Below are positions 60,401 to 64,000 of a stretch of 64,000 nt of DNA, one piece after another. The number at the start of each line of letters is the position of its first letter. Position 1 is the first letter of the stretch. The notes under the pieces were generated by a model that saw nothing but the letters and a program-made list of their open reading frames with translations, was not told where the DNA came from and did no database searches. The stretch covers positions 62,001 to 126,000 of the forward strand of contig NZ_SORE01000009.1 of assembly GCF_004366595.1 (NCBI RefSeq), in the 5' to 3' direction. The position numbers were made by a program, and so were the translations under genes. Source of the DNA: Paraburkholderia rhizosphaerae. GTDB lineage: Bacteria; Pseudomonadota; Gammaproteobacteria; Burkholderiales; Burkholderiaceae.

Positions 60401-61393
60401 GTCCATACGGTTGGCGATGCGATCAGCAATCTTGACGGTCGTGTCACGCAGAACACCAGTGACATTACCAACATCGCGAACACGCTGGTCGACGGTGGCG
60501 TGATCGACGGCAAGACCGGCAAGTCGCTCGCCGTGGTGTACGACAGCGCGTCGAAGGACTCGGTGACGTTCGGCGGCAACGGTGCGACCCCGCCGGTGGC
60601 GTTGCATAACGTGGCCGCCGGCAAGTTGTCGGCGGACAGCACCGATGCGGTTAACGGTTCGCAGCTGTACGACACGAACAAGCGCATCAGTGAGATCGAC
60701 TACAACTTCGATCACATCGGCGATGCGGTGATGTACGACACATCGAAGCACGACAGCATCACGCTGGGCGGTATCGCCGGCGGGAAGACCGCGCCGGTTG
60801 TCCTGACCAACGTCGCGGACGGCAAGGGCAAGTACGACGCGGTGAACTTCGGTCAGTTGTCGGCGTTGCAAGGTCAGGTGACGAACCTGGACAACCGCGT
60901 GACGGTTGTCGAAGGCCAGGTCACCAACATCAGCGGTGGCGGCAGCAACTGGAACAACGACGCGGGTGGCAAGAAGATCACCAACGTCGCTGCAGGCACC
61001 GCGGCGACCGACGCAGTCAACGTCGGTCAGTTGAACGACGCAGTTGACAGCGCGCACGACTACACCGATGCGCGCGTAGGCGATCTGCCGACCGGCGTAT
61101 CCGCGAAGGACTACACCGATCAGCGCATCAACTCGATGCAGTCGCAAGTGAACAGCGTCGCGAAGAATGCGTACGGCGGTATCGCCGCGGCAACCGCGCT
61201 GACGATGATTCCGGACGTCGATCAAGGCAAGACGATCGCGGTCGGTGTCGGCACCGGCAACTACAAGGGGTATCAGGCGGTCGCGCTCGGCGCTTCGGCG
61301 CGCATCACGCAGAACCTGAAGGTGAAGCTCGGTGCGGGTATGGCGCCTGGCAACGGCACCACCGTGGGTGCGGGTGCTTCGTACCAGTGGTAA
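54419..61393 (+). CDS. YadA-like trimeric autotransporter adhesin
   Basis: 2,324 residues. An extended signal peptide (ESPR) opens the protein, MNKTYRSVWNESTGTWV, with cleavage expected near residue 55. A YadA-type head of SVALG/AVAIG beta-roll repeats (about 90-215) and a neck (TDAVNVAQLK) follow. The long passenger has ten TDAVNxxQLK-type necks and nine NGSQLY/NGAQLY segments, and two further head modules at about 365-664 and 1218-1516. The last 74 residues form the YadA anchor (AYGGIAAATALTMIP to a final Trp), the trimeric barrel. It should sit on the surface and bind host or abiotic surfaces or other cells. The ATG is used rather than the TTG one codon earlier. Confidence 0.96.
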   Translation: MNKTYRSVWNESTGTWVAAQENAKGRGKKSRPAAVSAAAVVVLGSMVSAGSAVAGSLDGGSAKGASSIAYGAAQTYGVTGSQPWQGDTSAVRAIAIGNSYAGMYTVANGMDSMAIGNAAKAGGQASIAFGMQSSATGYNAQAMGTGAQALQQDALAIGHNSMTTTTRSVAMGTAANATGATSTALGAASIASASNSVALGQKSIADRANTVSIGAAGSERQIANMAKGTADTDAVNVAQLKSAGLNVDAAGNVTNSFVSYDDAARGKVTLAGGTAGTTVANVRAGAVSVSSTDAINGSQLYTLASSDAKALGGGSTVNADGSVSTPVYSVGGKTVDGVDGAVNALDGRINNVVTDTARQLKYVKFGDTTAMDATASGTDSVAVGPYAQATGTGSVAFGANARATASNAVAVGFGSSASEADTFAVGSNTSKRRIVNVADAKNVSDAVTLGQMNSAIGAAIVNSSAKNNGMLGSSTQLLGATQSSKTPDQLIVSGPTTLSTPTDAIGANGIAIGLNTHANAANAVAAGQNVSVLGSNGVGVGQNIAVGADSAVAIGVGTSVASENSVAIGSNGTEVNTGAANAVSIGSGVSVGGNGTVGIGSNIIAATTNSVVLGANSSDDNRANTVSVGSSAVPGMGTSVVHRQVINVAAGTLDYDAVNVSQLKGVTATLGGGAAVSSDGTIKKPSYQVAGGTYSDVGAALGAVDTMAKTGLADAVKYDTSKHDKVTLGGGTAGTTLTNVAAGKADLDAVNMAQLKAAGLNVDTSGNVTNSFVAYDDSTQGKVTLAGGTAGTTVTNVKAGAVGASSTDAINGSQLYNVASTTAAALGGGATVNADGTVKKPSYDVGGGTYSDVGSALAAVDAKAAAGSVDGVKYDTSAHDKVTFGGTSGTRLSNVMAGTTDTDAVNLAQLKAAGLNVDTSGNVTNSFVAYDDSTQGKVTLAGGTAGTTITNVKAGTIGAASTDAINGSQLYGEASSVASALGGGATVNTDGTIKAPSYTVQGQTKTDVGSALAVIDTATTGNTTSITNLTNNINNGKIGLVQQDATTKTITVAKATDGTTVDFTGTAGARQLNGVAAGKADTDAVNLAQLKAAGLNVDTSGNVTNSFVAYDDAARGKVTLAGGTAGTTVTNVKAGAVGASSTDAINGSQLYTLASSDAKAFGGGSTVNADGSVSMPEYSVGGKTVDGVGGAVTALDTRITDMTSSMVEIAPKLKYIKFGDTTALDATAAGIDAVAIGGFAQATGDGALAIGANARAMGTNSVAIGYGSSTSQANTFAVGSTTGKRRIVNVADGVSITDAVTVGQMNTAIGAAISNAGVKNNGMLGASTKLLGATSSKTPDQLIVAGPTTLSTPTDALGNNGIAMGLNAHANADNAVAAGQNVSVLGSNGVAVGQNIAVGADSAVAIGSTVSAASINAVAIGSNGTEVNTGADNAVAIGSGVSVGGKNTVGIGSNIIAATEGSVVLGANSSDDNRANTVSVGASAVPGMGTSVVHRQVINVADGTQDYDAINLRQLKAAGLHVDTSGNATNSFVAYDDSTKGTVTLAGGTAGTSITNLKAGSIGASSTDAINGSQLYNTANSTAAALGGGASVDASGKVVKPSYNVAGSTYGDVGSALAAVDAKAATGSVDGVKYDTSAHDTVTFSGTSGTRLSNVMAGTTDTDAVNLAQLKAAGLNVDTSGNVTNSFVAYDDSTQGKVTLAGGTAGTTIANVRAGALSSTSTDAVNGSQLYATNQNVAKNTGDITTLNTQVTTINGELADAVKYDASTHDKVTLAGGTAGTTITNVKAGGISSTSTDAINGAQLYNTANSTAQALGGGSTVNADGTVKKPSYNVAGSTYGDVGSALAAVDAKAATGSVDGIKYDTSAHDSVTFSGASGTILSNVNAGVADKDAVNVAQLKAAGLNIDTSGAVTNAFVSYDDAAKSTVTLGGASGTTIANVKAGAVSATSKDAVNGAQLYNVANSTASALGGGSTVNTDGTVSAPTYSLNEGSTKVHTVGDAISNLDGRVTQNTSDITNIANTLVDGGVIDGKTGKSLAVVYDSASKDSVTFGGNGATPPVALHNVAAGKLSADSTDAVNGSQLYDTNKRISEIDYNFDHIGDAVMYDTSKHDSITLGGIAGGKTAPVVLTNVADGKGKYDAVNFGQLSALQGQVTNLDNRVTVVEGQVTNISGGGSNWNNDAGGKKITNVAAGTAATDAVNVGQLNDAVDSAHDYTDARVGDLPTGVSAKDYTDQRINSMQSQVNSVAKNAYGGIAAATALTMIPDVDQGKTIAVGVGTGNYKGYQAVALGASARITQNLKVKLGAGMAPGNGTTVGAGASYQW
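55148..56410 (+). repeat. Internal duplication of the adhesin, copy 1
   Basis: Begins at the GLNVDAAGNVTNSF stalk segment and runs through the head module FGDTTAMDATASG to DYDAVNVSQLK. It is closely similar in sequence and order to 57698-58966, including GMGTSVVHRQVINV and NNGMLG...LLGAT. Confidence 0.9.
57698..58966 (+). repeat. Internal duplication of the adhesin, copy 2
   Basis: Same order as copy 1, with scattered substitutions (for example FGDTTALDATAAG, DYDAINLRQLK). The head part is 897 bases against 900 in copy 1; the difference is a single codon (ATSSK versus ATQSSK). Confidence 0.9.
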
Positions 61394-61403
61394 GCGACAA
61401 GCA

Positions 61404-61438
61404 GCGGACAAGCGGCGCGGCATGCGCCGCTTGTCCGC
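61404..61438 (+). terminator. Long hairpin directly after the adhesin
   Basis: GCGGACAAGCGGCG pairs perfectly with CGCCGCTTGTCCGC around a 7-base loop, 10 bases after the stop codon. No T run follows, so it may protect the mRNA 3' end rather than terminate. Confidence 0.55.
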
Positions 61439-61478
61439 GGGTTGCAAGTCCCACGTAGGTGTTTCTCGCAGCAGTTCC

Positions 61479-61506
61479 AACGGGTTCCTTCGGGAGCCCG
61501 TTTTTT
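61479..61506 (+). terminator. Rho-independent terminator of the adhesin gene
   Basis: AACGGG and CCCGTT pair, with CC/GG inside and a TTCG tetraloop, followed by a T run to 61506. Confidence 0.85.
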
Positions 61507-61574
61507 ATCGCGTAGCCGCACCCGGCGTTGCGGCTCGTTCGCTCGCCGCAGCTCGATGCGTGCGGCAAGTGCTT

Positions 61575-62420
61575 TTACTCCTCCGGCCCGATCCGCCGGC
61601 GGGCAATCAGTCCTTTCGCGCCGGCGAGCTTCTCCGCCAGTTCGGGCCCGCGCTGCAGCGCGACACCCACCGCCAGAATGTCGCCGATCGCGAGATGCGA
61701 CGTGCGCGATGTCATCGGCGAAAAAATATCGGTATCTTCATCGACGTTCGCAAAAAGCCCGATGGTCGCAATCCGCGCGAGCGGCGAATTGCCGTGCGTG
61801 ACCGCGATCACCTTCGCGCCGGCCGCGAGCGCCGACTTTGCCGCATCGACGATGTCGCGCGTGCGTCCCGTATTTGAAATGGCGACCACCACATCGCCCT
61901 TGCCGAGCAGCGCCGCCGACATCAGAAACGTATGCGGGTCGGAATACGCGACACTTGGCATGCCGAGCCGAAAAAACTTGTGCTGCATATCCAGCGCGGC
62001 GACACCCGAGCCGCCCGCGCCGTAGAACTCGATCCGGCGTGCATGCGCTAGCAGCCCGATTGCCGCGGCCACGCTGTCCGTCGACAGGTTGTTGCGCACC
62101 TGGATCAGCGCGCCGATGGTCCGGTCCAGCACCTTCGCAGCGACCCCGGGCGCTGGTTCATCCGGCCGAACGTCACGATAGACGGCAGGCACGTCCGCTG
62201 CAATGCCTTGCGCGAGGCGGATCTTGAATTCGCGGAAGCCTGAAAACCCGAGTGCGTGACAGAAACGCGCAATGGTCGGCTGGCTCACGCCCGCGCGCGC
62301 CGCGACTTCGGTCATCGACAGGTCCAGTACCTCGCGCGGCGCCTCGATCACGTAGTCGGCGAGCTTGCGTTCGGACGGGCGAAGCTGGTCACGCATGGCT
62401 TCCACTTGGGACAACATCAT
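61575..62420 (-). CDS. hexR: HexR-type (RpiR family) regulator of central sugar metabolism
   Basis: 281 residues. The N-terminal RpiR helix-turn-helix (about 1-75) includes MTEVAARAGVSQPTIARFCHALGFSGFREFK. The SIS sugar-phosphate-binding domain has RIEFYGAGGSGVAALD and VVVAISNTGRTRD. HexR represses glucose/Entner-Doudoroff genes until it binds KDPG. It is divergent from edd, and two HexR-like operators lie between them. Tandem ATGs at 62420 and 62417 cannot be separated. Confidence 0.94.
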   Translation of the reverse strand: MMLSQVEAMRDQLRPSERKLADYVIEAPREVLDLSMTEVAARAGVSQPTIARFCHALGFSGFREFKIRLAQGIAADVPAVYRDVRPDEPAPGVAAKVLDRTIGALIQVRNNLSTDSVAAAIGLLAHARRIEFYGAGGSGVAALDMQHKFFRLGMPSVAYSDPHTFLMSAALLGKGDVVVAISNTGRTRDIVDAAKSALAAGAKVIAVTHGNSPLARIATIGLFANVDEDTDIFSPMTSRTSHLAIGDILAVGVALQRGPELAEKLAGAKGLIARRRIGPEE

Positions 62421-62476
62421 CGGAGAACTCGCACTATGCTGAAGAAACGGGTGGACTATAGCTGATCGAAAGAATA

Positions 62477-62491
62477 GGTACAAAAACTACA
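62477..62491. promoter_or_regulatory. HexR operator-like site near hexR
   Basis: The complement reads TGTAGTTTTTGTACC, close to the HexR consensus TGTARTWWWAYTACA in the left half and partly in the right. It lies 57 bases upstream of the hexR start, suited to autoregulation. Confidence 0.5.
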
Positions 62492-62607
62492 TAACGCCGT
62501 ATAGGTGAATACCCTGATGTCATCGTGTTTTGCTGAAACCCCGCAACGACGCGGCTTATGAGGCGTTTCACTGAATCTCGAATTTAGCGCGACTCACGTT
62601 GATTCGG

Positions 62608-62622
62608 TGTAGTTTTTCTACT
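62608..62622. promoter_or_regulatory. HexR operator-like site upstream of edd
   Basis: TGTAGTTTTTCTACT matches the HexR consensus TGTARTWWWAYTACA at all but two positions. It lies about 97 bases before the edd ATG, where it could block the edd promoter. Confidence 0.65.
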
Positions 62623-62718
62623 AAACTCGGTGTGCACGGCCTGAGAGCCGTCCCCGCGATACCACCGCATCCGGCGCGCGTTCAAGCGCATCCGCCAGCC
62701 AGCGACGAAGGAGCATCG

Positions 62719-64000
62719 ATGGTTTCCCCGCATTCGCAACTGATGAAGGTCACGCGTCGCGTGATCGAGCGCAGCAAACCGACCCGCGCCGCGTACCTCG
62801 CGCGCATCGAAAAGGCGCAGGGCCATTTCCCGGCGCGCGGCACGCTGTCCTGCGCGAACCTCGCGCACGGCTTTGCCGGACTCGAAGGTAACGATAAGCT
62901 CGCGATCAAGACGATCGGCCAGCCGAACATCGGCATTGTGTCCTCGTACAACGAGATGCTGTCCGCGCATGCGCCATACAAGACATTCCCCGACATCATC
63001 AAAGCCGCCGCGCGCGAAAACGGTGGTGTCGCGCAATTCGCGGGTGGCGTGCCGGCAATGTGCGACGGCATCACCCAGGGCAACGCGGGGATGGAACTGT
63101 CGCTGTTCTCGCGTGAGGTGATCGCGATGAGCACGGCCGTCGCGCTCACGCACAACATGTTCGACGCGGCACTGTGCCTTGGTGTGTGCGACAAGATCGT
63201 GCCCGGCCTGATGATCGGCGCCCTGCAATTCGGCCATCTGCCGACTATCTTCGTGCCCGCAGGCCCGATGACGAGCGGCCTGTCGAACGACGATAAAGCG
63301 AAGATTCGCCAGCAATTCGCGACCGGCGGATGCGATCGCGGCGCGCTGCTCGAAGCAGAAGCCGCCGCGTATCACGGCCACGGCACCTGCACGTTCTACG
63401 GCACCGCGAACAGCAATCAGATGTTGATGGAAGTGATGGGCATGCATCTGCCGGGCTCGGCGTTCGTGCATCCGCACACGCCACTGCGCGATGCGCTCAC
63501 CGCGCAGGCCGCGCGCCGCGTGCTCGATCTGACGGCCGACCGCGGCAACTATATGCCGATTGGTCATGTAGTCGACGAGAAGGCGGTCGTGAACGGAATC
63601 GTCGCGTTGCTCGCGACTGGCGGCTCGACCAACCATACGTTGCATCTGGTCGCGATTGCGCGCGCCGCTGGCGTGATCATCGATTGGGATGATTTCGATG
63701 CGCTGTCGCAAGCGGTGCCGCTGCTCGCGAAGGTCTACCCGAATGGCAAGGCCGACGTGAACCACTTTCATGCAGCCGGCGGCGTCGCATTGCTGGTTCG
63801 CAATCTGCTTGAAGGCGGCCTGTTGCACGACGATGTGAACACGGTTGCCGGCAAAGGCCTCGCGCACTACACGCAGGAGCCCAAGCTGATCGACGGCCAG
63901 TTGACGTGGGTGCCGGGTGCAGCTGAAAGTCACGACACGAAGGTGTTGCGCGACATCAAGGAGCCATTCCAGCCGGATGGCGGGCTGCGCCTGGTGCAAG
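62719..64000 (+). CDS. edd: 6-phosphogluconate dehydratase (3' end cut by window)
   Basis: The first 427 codons of a protein normally about 600 residues long. [23 protein letters not shown] begins the reading frame, with GAAGGAGCATCG upstream. Family sequences include [49 protein letters not shown] and [15 protein letters not shown], with Fe-S ligand cysteines. It dehydrates 6-phosphogluconate to KDPG, the signature step of the Entner-Doudoroff pathway and the source of the HexR effector. Confidence 0.97.
   Translation, partial: MVSPHSQLMKVTRRVIERSKPTRAAYLARIEKAQGHFPARGTLSCANLAHGFAGLEGNDKLAIKTIGQPNIGIVSSYNEMLSAHAPYKTFPDIIKAAARENGGVAQFAGGVPAMCDGITQGNAGMELSLFSREVIAMSTAVALTHNMFDAALCLGVCDKIVPGLMIGALQFGHLPTIFVPAGPMTSGLSNDDKAKIRQQFATGGCDRGALLEAEAAAYHGHGTCTFYGTANSNQMLMEVMGMHLPGSAFVHPHTPLRDALTAQAARRVLDLTADRGNYMPIGHVVDEKAVVNGIVALLATGGSTNHTLHLVAIARAAGVIIDWDDFDALSQAVPLLAKVYPNGKADVNHFHAAGGVALLVRNLLEGGLLHDDVNTVAGKGLAHYTQEPKLIDGQLTWVPGAAESHDTKVLRDIKEPFQPDGGLRLVQ

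Noticed and set aside
54419..61393. Repeats in the adhesin as a possible CRISPR array
   Set aside because: The repeats are in frame, vary in spacing and encode conserved protein segments; there are no regular repeat-spacer units or cas genes.
59495..61480. 661-codon minus-strand frame opposite the adhesin (also 58229-59335)
   Set aside because: Repetitive composition mirrors the repeats of the adhesin; no start signal or domain.

Overview
The window is a high-GC chromosomal segment of a betaproteobacterium of the family Burkholderiaceae, most likely Paraburkholderia or Burkholderia. I infer this from the gene content and order (aroQ-accB-accC-prmA; mpl next to a YqiA-like esterase and an RNB nuclease; dapB-exbBD-leuS-lptE-holA-proA; hexR/edd divergent pair), the codon usage, and an ESPR-type YadA-like adhesin. 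I saw no rRNA, tRNA, CRISPR array, insertion sequence or phage, so this looks like core chromosome with a few accessory inserts.

Layout. 1-8468 is mostly minus-strand housekeeping: a cut lipoprotein, PfkB-type kinase, tpx, a DUF3426 membrane protein, prmA, accC, accB, aroQ, a TlpA-like thioredoxin and a protein with a degraded nucleotidyltransferase motif. 8603-14670 runs plus: mpl, an esterase, an RNB nuclease, aroE and mtgA, closed by a strong terminator. 14800-25767 is a sugar catabolic block: an IclR regulator behind a perfect palindrome, dgoK, dgoA, a dehydrogenase, an AraFGH-type ABC importer, a second dehydrogenase, an SMP-30 lactonase and an aldose 1-epimerase. Together these give an oxidative galactose/arabinose-like route from uptake to pyruvate plus glyceraldehyde 3-phosphate, except that no sugar-acid dehydratase lies in the block.

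25932-32167 holds pyrF, a DUF985 cupin, pncC, pgpA, thiL and maeB. The maeB-RNase gap (32168-32646) carries terminators and a candidate small RNA on the minus strand. 32647-33643 is a secreted barnase-like RNase followed by a barstar-like inhibitor. Then come rsmE, a VOC protein and speE (minus) and tkt-gap (plus). 39545-43417 is a FadR-type GntR regulator divergent from dctA-alc-allA (dicarboxylate uptake and ureide breakdown), with two matching TGGTCnGACC operators. fur, a long bamE, dapB, exbB, exbD, leuS, lptE, holA, proA and hemJ follow.

54419-61393 is one 2,324-residue trimeric autotransporter adhesin with an internal duplication of about 1.26 kb. The window ends with hexR (minus) and edd (plus, cut at the window edge), with two HexR-operator-like sites between them.

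The best candidates for something not yet described are the small RNA at 32351-32436, the paired FadR-type operators joining dicarboxylate uptake to ureide degradation, the barnase/barstar pair with its N-terminal extension, and the dehydratase-less sugar block.
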